Assembly: GCA_910585635.1 (NCBI GenBank)
Contig: CAJUFE010000021.1
Coordinates: forward strand, 1-52,466
Direction of reading: 5' to 3'
Length of the DNA stretch: 52,466 bases
Source: an uncultured Lachnospiraceae bacterium
GTDB taxonomy: Bacteria > Bacillota > Clostridia > Lachnospirales > Lachnospiraceae
Shown here: piece by piece, positions 1 to 9,610 of the stretch
How positions within the stretch are numbered: position 1 is the stretch's first letter
How the letters are laid out: each line of letters opens with the position of its first letter
The notes under the pieces: model-generated
Databases searched by the model: none
Seen by the model: the letters and a program-made list of their open reading frames with translations, nothing else
Told to the model about the DNA's origin: nothing
Made by a program: the position numbers and the translations under genes

Positions 1-111
1 ACATCACTGGTAGAAGAGCGTAAAGAGGAAGCCTCTCGCGCATCGCTGGTAGAAGGGCGTAAAGAGGAAGCCCCTCACGCATCACTGGTGGAAGAGCGAA
101 AAAAGGAAACG
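1..111 (+). repeat. 39-bp tandem repeat, about 2.8 copies, in frame
   Basis: Copies begin near positions 2, 41 and 80 and share the core CTGGTAGAAGAGCGTAAAGA with a few substitutions. The period is a multiple of three, so copy-number change would keep the frame. The array may continue left of the window. Confidence 0.85.
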
Positions 112-123
112 GCGTTTCCCTGA
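1..123 (+). CDS. C-terminal end of an unknown protein, made of 13-residue repeats (partial)
   Basis: The window opens inside a reading frame that runs to a TGA at 121-123, so only the last 40 residues are visible. They are about three copies of a 13-residue unit (39 bp), roughly ASLVEERKEEASR; the last copy drifts into KKETAFP just before the stop. The unit is highly charged and probably helical. No domain is visible and I do not recognise the protein. Charged repeat tails occur on some Clostridial transposase-related nucleases, but that is only a guess. The frame is open in phase with all three repeat copies, which supports it being coding. Confidence 0.55.
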   Translation, partial: TSLVEERKEEASRASLVEGRKEEAPHASLVEERKKETAFP

Positions 124-155
124 CAAAGAAGCCGCCGTCTCCAAGCTCACAACCG

Positions 156-203
156 CCAAATGGACAGCTGCATAAATAGTATACCCTATGCAGCTCCATC
201 TGG
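156..203. other. Inverted repeat between the repeat-tail gene and the EPS operon
   Basis: Arms 156-174 and 187-203 pair over about 17 positions around AGCTGCATA/TATGCAGCT, with a 12-base loop. No T-run follows on either strand, so this is not a classical terminator, though it lies where both converging units should end. From 204 to 357 I see nothing further. Confidence 0.5.
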
Positions 204-357
204 CAAGAGTTCACAGGAAATATTGTCGTGCAGATCGATGTGATGATCACTGACGGAGCGATAAATATCGATATTTTTTTTACATTTACCAGATAGCTAA
301 AGTATCCGGCTAAACTTAATACCAATGCGATAGCCCCAATAAATCTGACCATCTCGA

Positions 358-1415
358 TCACCTCTCTTTTCTAAAGATCCACTTTTTCTGGACCTGGAAG
401 CTAAGCAAAAATAGAATGGTATCAACCATGATCTTTCCAAATTGTACTGGAGCGACCCCCATCTCACTGACCAATGATACAAGGCTTGCCGAACATACTA
501 ATTGGCACATGCACAAACCATAATATTTTAATATAGTCTTTTTTCCTTTTGCTCTAAAGACAACATTTTTATTTACTGCGTAATTAAACAGTGAAGAACA
601 TACTCTTGCCAAAAAAGTAGCGATCCATATTTTCTTATCATTCTGTAAAGATCCCAAACTTACGACTATCAAGCAAAATAGCCCGTAATCGACAAGAAAT
701 GATAAAAAAGCAGACATGATATATTTTAAAAAGGTTGTAAAGATCGTCCGATAGATCGCCAGTGAGTCCTTGACCGGATCAAAGTGTGTCCCCTGATCAT
801 CGTTTATATATACGGTCCTGATCGGAACTTCATGTATTTTAACAGAAAATTGTATCGCATCGATCAACATGACGGTTTCGTATTCAAAACGTTCCCCTGG
901 TAAGATCACCCATTTATCAAGGTGTCTGTTTGGGATCCCACGTAATCCAGTCTGTGTATCTGAAACATCACCGCCGATCAATACTTTTAATATGATACGT
1001 GTTAATTTATTACCTATCCTGCTTTTTATCGGTACACTATCATCATCGAAATCCCTAACCCCAAGATAAGTGCATCTGGATATTGTGACATTGCCTGTGC
1101 GATCATCCACACATCCTCAACTCTATGCTGTCCATCACAATCAGCAGTTATAACGCCTCTTTTCCTATTTGCATAATGTACCAGATAATGATCAAATGCA
1201 TCTTTTAATGCCCTACCTTTTCCCATATTAACTGCATGTGTTAACAGTTCGATCTCTTCTTTATCAGATAAATCGTCAAATATCCACTTACATTTTGTAT
1301 CACTTCCATCATCGATCAAAATGATCTTATCTATCCCACTAGCGATCAATCTTTCAACATAATCCAACAGTTCCTCATCCGGATCAAATGCCGGAATGAC
1401 TACACATATATCCAT
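358..1415 (-). pseudogene. GT2 glycosyltransferase fused to a GtrA-like membrane domain, frameshifted
   Basis: The start at 1415 opens a GT2 domain (VVIPAFDPDEEL near the N-terminus, ILIDDGSD, and the DxD-type ITADCDGQH). Its frame stops early after DALILG. The rest (GVRDFDDDSVP, TQTGLRGIPN, then a four-helix GtrA-like segment with FLKYIMSAFLSFLVDYG and SLFNYAVNK) continues in another frame to 358. Adding one G to the GGGG run (CCCC on +, 1059-1062) rejoins both halves into about 352 residues, a normal size for GT2-GtrA proteins that move or modify lipid-linked sugars at the membrane. It is the last gene of the EPS operon. The shift may be real decay, slippage or a sequence error. Confidence 0.8.
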
Positions 1416-1461
1416 TTTATCTGACAGCGTTCCATTAACGATGGCCGCATATCCTCCTCTT

Positions 1462-2376
1462 TCATGTCGTTAGTCCATTCTCTTTGACCATTACCCTAAT
1501 ACACTTTTTTACTATCCTGCAAAAAAAGATATACAGGTCAAATGGAACGATCTTTCTAAACCATCTGATCCGATAGATATCCAGATCCATCTGATTTTTC
1601 TGTGATTTTTCAAAGCTGATCGTTTCATATTTTTTTGCGATCCACTGAAGCACATCTGTTGATGGCGTATGTTTAAAATAGATCCGACCATTTCTAAATG
1701 CCTTGATCCGTCTAAAAGAATACATTCCAGGATACCTATCTATAACATATGTCCCATATGTCTCAAACTCGCTAAATCCAGCATATCTGATCTGCTCATC
1801 TCTAACTGATGATAGTATCGTCTTAAACCAGGGCTGGTCTGGAGAGCTTGAGGAGATATCATCGATCAATTGCAGCATATAGTCCTTTCGAAACATCATA
1901 TGCTCTGCGATAAAAGACTCCTTTATACTTTTTTTCAATCCGAGCAAAACGTTTATCGTATCAAAATATGCTTTGTTATATTCGTCCTTTACTGAAAAGA
2001 TCGGCCGCATTCCATCATCAAAAAATCGTATTTCTTTTATAGGGATCGTATCCGCGTCCCAAACCAGATAATATTCATTTTTACTCCATTGCGCATATGC
2101 CATTTTTAGAAATTGCTGAAAATACCAACCGGCTCTTGTCTCTCCACCTCTTAAAACTAGATCATCGTATATCACTTTATAGCTCATATCTTCATCAAGC
2201 TCATCCTCTTCCATAAATCGGACGGGATATGCTCTAAATCTATCACAAACACATTTAGAAGATATAATGATCACTTTGTCACATTTGATATATTTTTGGA
2301 TATAAAAAAGATTTGTCAGCAAAATATCAATATCTTTTTCACTAACTGGTATCACCAGATCAAATATAGGCTCCAT
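1462..2376 (-). CDS. DUF6492-like putative glycosyltransferase
   Basis: About 304 residues. Features: FDLVIPVSEKD at the N-terminus, a DxD-like YYLVWDADTIP near the middle, and EHMMFRKDYM, as I know them from DUF6492 proteins in polysaccharide loci. These are thought to be nucleotide-sugar transferases; the activity is not established. I chose the ATG at 2376 over the one at 2394 because AAAGGA lies five bases upstream of it. It sits between the flippase and the GT2-GtrA gene in the EPS operon and has the same AT-rich composition. Confidence 0.7.
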   Translation of the reverse strand: MEPIFDLVIPVSEKDIDILLTNLFYIQKYIKCDKVIIISSKCVCDRFRAYPVRFMEEDELDEDMSYKVIYDDLVLRGGETRAGWYFQQFLKMAYAQWSKNEYYLVWDADTIPIKEIRFFDDGMRPIFSVKDEYNKAYFDTINVLLGLKKSIKESFIAEHMMFRKDYMLQLIDDISSSSPDQPWFKTILSSVRDEQIRYAGFSEFETYGTYVIDRYPGMYSFRRIKAFRNGRIYFKHTPSTDVLQWIAKKYETISFEKSQKNQMDLDIYRIRWFRKIVPFDLYIFFCRIVKKCIRVMVKENGLTT

Positions 2377-2408
2377 AACTGTCCTTTCTATCACTCATGT
2401 CAAAAGCA

Positions 2409-3947
2409 TCATCTTTTCTTCATGATCTTTTCTTCAAATATCCCCAGCAGCGAATCTTTTAGATAATTGAATTTTTTTGACCTTCCCCAAAACACAACGA
2501 TATCGATCAAAGCGACTACAAGGCAGATAAATCCTCCACTCACAAAGCGTGTAAAATGGTCATGCGCTTTTACTATCTTCATGATCTGCATGCAAGAATA
2601 ATAAACGATAAGGAAATTTACGACATAGAACATATGTGTCCGCCAATATCGATACTGGTCTCGTATGTCTGCAAAGTACTCAGAAAACACAACTCTGCTC
2701 CGCCCAACCCACATAATGACTTGAGAGACCACAGTTGCAAAAAAGACACCTTCAACCCCTATGGTCTTCGCACCGATGATCGAAAGTATGATATTGACAG
2801 CTGCTCCAATGATATAAATCTTTTTCATCTGTCGAAAAAAACCCAAAACCTCTACATATTCTGCAACTGGTCCATGTACTATAGAAATATAGATATCTAT
2901 AAACAATAAATAGATAACACTTCCTTTCAAGATAAACCCTTCACCCAGCCATAATGATATGAATATATGGACTAAAGAAAGTGTCGGACCGAGGATCAAA
3001 AGAGCGATAACATATCTTAAAAAATCGTAATTTATAAATAATTCAAATGCTTTCTTTTTATCATTCTCCGCTAGATAATTTCCGATCATCGGTCTAAATG
3101 GGGTGAAAAATACTGTTAGCAGTGTATGTATTGTTGAAAATATCGTTTTATAGTTCCCTATATATCCTATGATCCGAGTACTGATAAATGTTGATATCAC
3201 AAGATTATCCGTAGATGAATATATATATCCAGCGATCTTGCCTGCAAATACATTTTTTGTATCACGGAATACATCTCTTGCCAACCCATTATTTAACGTA
3301 ACATTTTGGGTGTTGATCCAACTATAGTATTTCTTTGCATAAAAAACCACGATGATATTCGCAGTTAATTTTTCCAGCAGATAAAACACCACAAATAGTA
3401 GATAACTTTTTATTATGATCAAAGAAAGGATCTTAAGTGTACCAAAGAAGATATTGCATATGACATCTATACTTGATAGGATATACTGCTTTTGCTCTGC
3501 ATACAAAAGTGTTCTTTTATATGCCATGAAATATGTAACCGCTGTTGCCAATACATATAATAGATACGATATCAGGATCACAGACCACGGGACAGTTATA
3601 TCATTGATCATGTATCTCAAGAACGGAATGACACAGACTCCTATGCCGATGATCGATATCCCAATGACTGTATAGATCCTTTTAAGCAGGTATAAGATCT
3701 GATTGATCATATGATGATCATTTTCTGCTATTGGCCTATATAGTCGGTATACGATAGCAAATTGAAATCCTAACTCCGTTAATGAAAGCATCGCTAGGAT
3801 ATCTGCGATCACACCATTCAAGCCAAGATAGTCGATACCAACGCCATAGATAAATGCATTCCTCGTCCCAAATGAAATGGCAGAGGTTATGATCTGTGCG
3901 ACAAGCACGATAATACCAGATTGAAAAAGGGTCTTTTTTCTATCCAT
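2409..3947 (-). CDS. Wzx-type polysaccharide flippase (MOP/MATE superfamily)
   Basis: 512 residues, almost entirely hydrophobic, with 12-14 predicted membrane segments. The N-terminal stretch SAISFGTRNAFIYGVGIDYLG and the following LSLTELGFQFAIVYRLY are typical of oligosaccharide flippases. These proteins move the undecaprenyl-linked repeat unit across the membrane before polymerisation. With the Wzy-like gene upstream it indicates a Wzx/Wzy-dependent pathway. The downstream DUF6492-like gene starts about 30 bases later. Exact substrate unknown. Confidence 0.88.
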   Translation of the reverse strand: MDRKKTLFQSGIIVLVAQIITSAISFGTRNAFIYGVGIDYLGLNGVIADILAMLSLTELGFQFAIVYRLYRPIAENDHHMINQILYLLKRIYTVIGISIIGIGVCVIPFLRYMINDITVPWSVILISYLLYVLATAVTYFMAYKRTLLYAEQKQYILSSIDVICNIFFGTLKILSLIIIKSYLLFVVFYLLEKLTANIIVVFYAKKYYSWINTQNVTLNNGLARDVFRDTKNVFAGKIAGYIYSSTDNLVISTFISTRIIGYIGNYKTIFSTIHTLLTVFFTPFRPMIGNYLAENDKKKAFELFINYDFLRYVIALLILGPTLSLVHIFISLWLGEGFILKGSVIYLLFIDIYISIVHGPVAEYVEVLGFFRQMKKIYIIGAAVNIILSIIGAKTIGVEGVFFATVVSQVIMWVGRSRVVFSEYFADIRDQYRYWRTHMFYVVNFLIVYYSCMQIMKIVKAHDHFTRFVSGGFICLVVALIDIVVFWGRSKKFNYLKDSLLGIFEEKIMKKR

Positions 3948-4015
3948 TCTTTCACTTCCCCATTTTACCTATCATTCTATATCGCCTCCAGCATTTAATA
4001 GGTGCACCTTGCGCC

Positions 4016-4655
4016 TTACGTTTTTTCCAAAATATCCCTCTCCCCACCCTTCTTTATAAAGCTTTCCTTTTTTGAAATGATCCACTCCTCGGAACGGTCC
4101 CACCAGCATAGATCGATCAACTTTTCAATCACTTCTCTCTCAAAACGATATCGTATAACCTTGGCCGGTACTCCGCCTACCACAGCGTACGCCGGAACGT
4201 CTTTTGTCACCACAGCTCCCGCACCAACAACGGCTCCATTATGGATATATACTCCCCCCCCGTATTATTGCATTGATACTGATCAATACATCATTTTCTA
4301 TGATGACCTTTTTATTAAAATTTACCTCTGGTAAGCCGAACAAATGCTCGACCGGATAGGTTGTAATCCTATCCAGGTGATGTTCACCTGGATTGATCCT
4401 CACGCCGCTGGAGATCGAGCAATACTTTCCGATGACCGCATTCTCTACCGTTGATCCCTCATTGATATAGCTGTGGTCACCGATCACTACATCATCTGCG
4501 ATGACCGAATGCCTGCCTACCGATACATATTTTCCATAGGATGCTTTTAAACTTGCTCTATGACTACGGAGCTTTATGTGCGATCTTTTTGCGAGTCCTC
4601 TTGCTTTGATAAAAAATCTTATCCTATTTTTGATGGCCTTTACTATGTATCCCAA
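4016..4655 (-). pseudogene. Hexapeptide-repeat (LbH) acetyltransferase, frameshifted in a C8 run
   Basis: The first frame (from 4655) has left-handed beta-helix repeats (ADDVVIGDHSYINEGS, VENAVIGKYCSISSGV, then PGEHHLDRITTYP with the catalytic-type His) and ends abruptly at RGGSIYP. The remainder (GAVVTKDVPAYAVVGGVPAK, typical of the last coil and C-terminal helix) continues in another frame to 4016. Removing one C from the run of eight C at 4254-4261 restores a 212-residue protein of normal length. The likely role is O-acetylation of a sugar in the EPS repeat unit. It overlaps the end of the upstream DUF6625-like gene by 13 bases. The homopolymer makes reversible slippage plausible; a sequencing error is the main alternative. 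Confidence 0.82.
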
Positions 4656-5626
4656 TTTTTCATCCTCCGGATCCTTTTATTTCTAAATGTGATCCTTAAT
4701 CTTTCTGGAGATAATCTCATGGCCAGATTTTTGATCTTTCGTTTACACTCATTCCAATATAGACCATCCCGGGCATTTTCCAAGATATATCCTGCTGATA
4801 TCTCTCTATCATCAACAAACGCATTTGGTATGATCTGATATTTATCTATATTTGATGTGATATGTACTTCCATAGTCCTTTTCTGAAGATGTACATAAAG
4901 AATTGGGTAACTTATGATCTGCCCATTCTCGTATACGACCCTTTTTAGATCTCCATGCTCAAATGTAAAGATACATGGATATAAAGCCGTTGGGATCGGC
5001 TGTGCAAGAGTAAATCTCCTCCTCTGAAAAGATACATCCGCATAGATCACACTTTCATAGGATCGAACGCCCAAATATCTACATATTTCTGTGAATCCTC
5101 CCCCTTCATCAAAATGTACTACACATTTTGTGCGGAACGCCTCTTCGTAATTAAAAACCCCTTCTCGTTCAAACCCACCCTTTGTCTTATATAAAGACCG
5201 TGAAAGATCATCATTTCTTAAAATAGTCATATGTCCATGGCAAAAGATCTTATCATACCTACAGAACTCAATCTGTCCAAAAAAGCCTCTTAAATCCCCA
5301 AGGATCATATCGCAATCACAAAACCCCCAAAAATCATACTCCTTTAGTTCATCCTGGAATATATCACCCCACATCGGTTTAAAATCAACTATCTTGTAGA
5401 TATTTGTAAGTTCTACATCAAATCCTAACCTCTTCTCGATCTTTTGGGCCAGTTCTCCAAAAGACATATCAAGCCTTTTACAATTCAGCGGTAATGCCGG
5501 AAAATCTTCGATGTCCGAAACAAAAATAAAATCCACAGATTGATTTAACGAACATGAATGCAAAAATAAGGTAAAGTAATCATGTAGCTTTCCAAAATAA
5601 GGTATGATAAAAGCAACCGTTTCCAT
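4643..5626 (-). CDS. DUF6625-like putative glycosyltransferase
   Basis: 327 residues. The N-terminus VAFIIPYFGKLHDYFTLFL and the central DFWGFCDCDMILGDLR (a DxD-type metal/nucleotide-sugar motif), followed by HGHMTILRN, match DUF6625-type proteins found in capsule and EPS clusters. Probably a cytoplasmic transferase adding one residue of the repeat unit; donor unknown. The start is the ATG at 5626, overlapping the stop of the fucosyltransferase by one base, so translation is coupled. The C-terminal basic stretch (RITFRNKRIRRMKN) may touch the membrane. Confidence 0.7.
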   Translation of the reverse strand: METVAFIIPYFGKLHDYFTLFLHSCSLNQSVDFIFVSDIEDFPALPLNCKRLDMSFGELAQKIEKRLGFDVELTNIYKIVDFKPMWGDIFQDELKEYDFWGFCDCDMILGDLRGFFGQIEFCRYDKIFCHGHMTILRNDDLSRSLYKTKGGFEREGVFNYEEAFRTKCVVHFDEGGGFTEICRYLGVRSYESVIYADVSFQRRRFTLAQPIPTALYPCIFTFEHGDLKRVVYENGQIISYPILYVHLQKRTMEVHITSNIDKYQIIPNAFVDDREISAGYILENARDGLYWNECKRKIKNLAMRLSPERLRITFRNKRIRRMKNWDT

Positions 5627-6489
5627 TAAAATATCCCTTTCTTGTGTTCAGCCTTTATAAGGATCCAATCCAATGGATAATACTCGCTGTCCAAATGATC
5701 CACGAGAGGAGCGATAATCTTTTTATCCACATAGTCATTTAACCATGCCGCCCACCAAGAATATGTGCTGTTAGATATTATCTGCGATCTGCACGACCGC
5801 ATTAGTTCAAATACCTCAACATCCGTTAGTCCGCAATACTCTTCCACAATATATCTTACATCATATCCATCAAACAGATCATGTGCTGATCTTATATCGT
5901 TTTCTTCGCAAAAAACATATATATCCGGATTTTGTAATAATCCTTGGATGTGCGAGATAGCCTTATGATAATACTCTACATCTATCCGATCTTCTACTCT
6001 ATAATCACCTAACCGTATATGGAGCGCCACTGTATTTTTTGACGATAATCGGTCACAGATCATCTTTATCCTATCAGGCATATCCCTCATAGTGAACTGT
6101 GATCTTATTTCTTTCTCATACTTACTAAAATATCTATAATTTTGCCAATAGCCTTGGACATATACATTTTTCTTTCCTGAGCAATCAACCGGCTCATATC
6201 TATAATATCTCTTCGGTTCTTCTATTAACATTTTATAAAACAACCCTATCTGAAACCTTCGTTTTATCCTCGCAGCAACTCTGCTGATCACATCATTTCT
6301 TTTCGGTGTTGCTAAGCATATCGCTTTTGTATTTATAGCGTATCGATCCAACTCAAATGCCCGTGGGTCATATTTATATCCTGCAAGATCGATGATCATT
6401 TCATGCCCAATCTCCCTTGCCAAAGAATATCCAAATGCATATTTATAAAACTGATTTCCCAATCCCTCTGTTATCCTCACATAAACCAT
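5626..6489 (-). CDS. Alpha-1,2-fucosyltransferase (GT11)
   Basis: 287 residues from the ATG at 6489, which has GGAGAAGG just upstream; a longer frame to 6609 lies inside the upstream gene and is not needed. GT11 hallmarks: GLGNQFYKYAFGYSLA at the N-terminus, the donor-binding HIRLGDY (HxRxGDY), and SNSTYSWWAAWL near the C-terminus. The family transfers fucose from GDP-fucose in alpha-1,2 linkage, so the polymer probably carries a terminal fucose. No GDP-fucose synthesis genes are in the window. The start lies within the last 47 bases of the polymerase gene. Confidence 0.92.
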   Translation of the reverse strand: MVYVRITEGLGNQFYKYAFGYSLAREIGHEMIIDLAGYKYDPRAFELDRYAINTKAICLATPKRNDVISRVAARIKRRFQIGLFYKMLIEEPKRYYRYEPVDCSGKKNVYVQGYWQNYRYFSKYEKEIRSQFTMRDMPDRIKMICDRLSSKNTVALHIRLGDYRVEDRIDVEYYHKAISHIQGLLQNPDIYVFCEENDIRSAHDLFDGYDVRYIVEEYCGLTDVEVFELMRSCRSQIISNSTYSWWAAWLNDYVDKKIIAPLVDHLDSEYYPLDWILIKAEHKKGIF

Positions 6490-7579
6490 ACCTTCTCCTT
6501 CTATGATATGTTGAAAATATAATGTTTCCAAACAGAAAAATGAAAATGTTTTTGTAGAATCCCAGCAAAGCCCCCTCCATGATAAAATAAAAGCTATACA
6601 CGGCGCCAAGCATCAGATAACTGACCTTTTTTTCTTTTTCAGACCATAGCATCGTCATAAGATATACCCATATAAATAGGATAAAGAACACGATCCCGTT
6701 ATTTAACATCAGATTGATATAGCCACAATCTAAGGCTCTGTTTTCGCCTATAGCCCCTGATAAAGTCAGTTCATATATATAATGTCCACCAAGATTGATC
6801 GGATATTTTTGGATATATTGTGATGCGAAAGTCAATCTATGCTCTAAGGCAACATCCAATCTTGATATCAAGGTGTTCCCCACATCCATTAAATACATTG
6901 CCGCCAAGCAAAACACTGCACATATCGTAGGGGACCAAACGATCAGTCTACAAAATCCTCTATTTTGTTTTCTGTTTAGGATAAAAAAACAGCCCAAACA
7001 TATAAGATATAAAATAAAAGAGGTCCTTGATCTAGATAGAAAAAAACCGATCACATTTAAAACACAAAAAAATAATATGCTCCCTCTCTTTATCTTTTCT
7101 CTGTCCTTCCAGCATAAATACATAAGAAACATCTGTAAACATAAAAATTGCAATCCATTTGGATGTCCAATCCCAAAATGATATCTCCTCACCTCTATCC
7201 CATATCCAGCTCTATATATATCTGTATAGATAGGGATATCAAGAAATAATGGCATTAAAAAAACCCCTATCAAAATATACAAATGTGTGAAATACAAATA
7301 CTTAAACAATCTTTTAAAATCTATGCATTTACTCCCTACTACGATCAAAGCAGACCATACAGGCAATTTTTTTCCACTGACCACCATTGCAGACAGACAA
7401 ACGGCCATCAGCAAGATCATCCTATAGATATCCCGTCTTGTGTATTTCGTTAAAAGGATCTTGACCATCAGCATTGGTATGGCTGCTGCAAAAATCCCAA
7501 TGCTGAACAGACCTTTATATGTATAAAAAGTGTATCGTACGATCAACAGACAGACTGCGAGATAATATAACGTATTCAT
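6443..7579 (-). CDS. Wzy-like O-antigen/EPS polymerase
   Basis: 378 residues, rich in membrane helices, with a larger extracellular loop around residues 240-280 (RLTFASQYIQKYPINLGGHYIYE) and the charged turn FFLSRSRTSFILYL, as in Wzy-type polymerases. These join flipped repeat units on the outer face of the membrane. Sequence conservation in the family is poor; the call rests on topology and context. The start codon overlaps the stop of the upstream GT2 gene as ATGA and the ribosome site is weak, suggesting coupled translation. Confidence 0.78.
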   Translation of the reverse strand: MNTLYYLAVCLLIVRYTFYTYKGLFSIGIFAAAIPMLMVKILLTKYTRRDIYRMILLMAVCLSAMVVSGKKLPVWSALIVVGSKCIDFKRLFKYLYFTHLYILIGVFLMPLFLDIPIYTDIYRAGYGIEVRRYHFGIGHPNGLQFLCLQMFLMYLCWKDREKIKRGSILFFCVLNVIGFFLSRSRTSFILYLICLGCFFILNRKQNRGFCRLIVWSPTICAVFCLAAMYLMDVGNTLISRLDVALEHRLTFASQYIQKYPINLGGHYIYELTLSGAIGENRALDCGYINLMLNNGIVFFILFIWVYLMTMLWSEKEKKVSYLMLGAVYSFYFIMEGALLGFYKNIFIFLFGNIIFSTYHRRRRYGLCEDNRGIGKSVL

Positions 7580-8508
7580 AGTTTTCTTTTCTTATTTTTT
7601 AATCCTTCATATACACTGAACAGCTTAAATAAAAATAATCCCGGGATCAAATAGACATGGTCACTTAGCTCACGTATCAGTACATCATATGACAGCCTTC
7701 CGTATCTTCCATAATAAAAATATTTAGCTGCTGCCTTTAGCTTGACCTTAACAGGTATCCCAGAACAGCTCAATTGTAGGTTAAAGAACATGTTCGAATT
7801 TCTAGGGCTGTTTCGGTAATGTTCCTTGATATTGCGAGTCAATCCATCTTCAAGATACTCTGTAATATATATTTTTTCATTAAACCATCGAAACCGATAG
7901 CCTTTCTTAGCAAGAGAGAGCCAAAGATACCCCTCTACCATAAATTTCTCGTTTGATCCATCCGGGAATGGGAAACTTTTCAAGATATCAGTCCGGACCA
8001 CTTCTGCTCTATCTCCGCTCATCTTATACATATACCGATATTCTATCGCATCTGCATCAACATGATCACATACTCTGCATCCATTTCCCTTTTCATCCGC
8101 CTCTCCATACCAAAACTCCCATGCTTTTCCTGCCCTATCCATACGAAGCCCAGCCACACCAGCAAATCGATCGTCATCTTCGACCTGTCGGCAAAAAAAC
8201 AGGATCTTCTCTAAAGCATCGTCGGTCAAATGATCATCTGAATCAACTATAAAAAACCATTTTCCTCTTGCTTCTTTAGCTCCTTTATTGATCGCGATAT
8301 GTTTTCCAGCGTTTTCTTGTTTAAAATAGCTGACCTCTATTTTCTTCTCTCCTTGAAATCCCTCAACCGTCTTTTCTGTCCCGTCTTCTGACCCATCATC
8401 AATGATGAGCCATTCAAAATCCTTTACGCTCTGCCTGCACAAAGAATCATATAGCGTCCTTAATCGGTCTGCACGGTTATAGGTGGCTGTAAACACAGTT
8501 ATCTCCAT
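7576..8508 (-). CDS. Family 2 glycosyltransferase
   Basis: About 310 residues. GT2 signatures: TVFTATYNRADRLRTLYDSL, WLIIDDGSEDGTE, KHIAINKGAKEARGKWFFIV and the metal-binding VDSDDHL. A typical GT-A domain fills the first 230 residues. I chose ATG at 8508, five bases after GGAG, rather than the upstream TTG at 8523. It adds a sugar to the lipid-linked repeat unit on the cytoplasmic side; the sugar cannot be read from sequence. Confidence 0.88.
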   Translation of the reverse strand: MEITVFTATYNRADRLRTLYDSLCRQSVKDFEWLIIDDGSEDGTEKTVEGFQGEKKIEVSYFKQENAGKHIAINKGAKEARGKWFFIVDSDDHLTDDALEKILFFCRQVEDDDRFAGVAGLRMDRAGKAWEFWYGEADEKGNGCRVCDHVDADAIEYRYMYKMSGDRAEVVRTDILKSFPFPDGSNEKFMVEGYLWLSLAKKGYRFRWFNEKIYITEYLEDGLTRNIKEHYRNSPRNSNMFFNLQLSCSGIPVKVKLKAAAKYFYYGRYGRLSYDVLIRELSDHVYLIPGLFLFKLFSVYEGLKNKKRKL

Positions 8509-8519
8509 CACGACTCCAA

Positions 8520-9596
8520 TCAAAGCATTTCTAGATATCTACTCACATTCTGTGCATAGACATGTATATCAAATTCTTTCGCTCTTCTTTTTGCCTCTTG
8601 ACTTATTGTAATAAATTTCTGCGGATCAGTTATCCTCTGCAAAATGATATGATCGAGCTTATCACGCAGTCCTTCCACGCTTACTTCATCGACTAGATAC
8701 CCGTTCAAGCCATCCTCTATGATCTCCGGGATCGCTCCTCGTCTAAACGCAACACACGGGATACCCGAGGACATAGCCTCGATCAGTGTTATCCCGAAAC
8801 CCTCATTCCAACGCGCCGGATGTACAAACAGATCCGCCTTTGCAAGCCATTTTTCAATGTCTGGCTTAGGACCGACAAAACAGATCTTTTGCTGCATTTT
8901 TGATCGCTTTACGAGATCGATAAGTTCCTCTTTGGCCGCTCCATCTCCGATGATAGATAGTGCAAATGGATATCTGACATTGCTCAGAGCATCTATCAAC
9001 AGATCTATCCCTTTTACCCTTACGATCCGACCTATGAAGATCATCTGTATTGGCCTATCTATATCATACTTTCTTATATGATCGAACCGCTTATAATCCG
9101 TTCCGTTATAGATCACTGTGACCTTATCCAGTCTGCATATCCCCTCTAGACTTTGTTTTACTGATCGAGAGATCGCTATATGGCCATCCGCAATGGCTGA
9201 TACCCATCGAAATAGCGCTAAAATATATCTTTTTTTAAAAAGATCTTCTGCATTGGCATGCAGATAGAGGATAAGTCTCGTGCTTTGTAAAGTTTTCTTT
9301 AATATTCCTGCAAATAGCAGCATTACAGGAGATACCCCCTGCACGATCACATATTCTATCCTATTCGTCCTTACATAGCGATCAAATACCAAATACTCTC
9401 TAACTATATCTGCACATTTAAATCCTCTGACCACTACTCTATCTGTACAGCATTTGATCTTCTCTGCATTGACGCCACCGCCCCACAAAAAATAAAAATG
9501 CTCCTCTTCTTCGGAGTATCTCGCCAGATCTGCACATTGGCTCTCGATCCCTCCTATCCCACCTAATGCGAGGAGATGCAGGATCTTCTTTTTCAT
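8520..9596 (-). CDS. Family 4 glycosyltransferase
   Basis: About 358 residues with a GT-B fold: HLLALGGIGGIESQC at the N-terminus and a C-terminal donor domain (IFIGRIVRVKGIDLLIDAL, then WNEGFGITLIEAMSSGIPC, the E-x7-E motif). Retaining transferase of the EPS pathway. ATG at 9596 follows AGGAG by 11 bases; a GTG four codons earlier is too close to that site. It ends 11 bases before the GT2 start. Confidence 0.88.
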   Translation of the reverse strand: MKKKILHLLALGGIGGIESQCADLARYSEEEEHFYFLWGGGVNAEKIKCCTDRVVVRGFKCADIVREYLVFDRYVRTNRIEYVIVQGVSPVMLLFAGILKKTLQSTRLILYLHANAEDLFKKRYILALFRWVSAIADGHIAISRSVKQSLEGICRLDKVTVIYNGTDYKRFDHIRKYDIDRPIQMIFIGRIVRVKGIDLLIDALSNVRYPFALSIIGDGAAKEELIDLVKRSKMQQKICFVGPKPDIEKWLAKADLFVHPARWNEGFGITLIEAMSSGIPCVAFRRGAIPEIIEDGLNGYLVDEVSVEGLRDKLDHIILQRITDPQKFITISQEAKRRAKEFDIHVYAQNVSRYLEML

Positions 9597-9610
9597 AGCA
9601 TCTTCCACTC

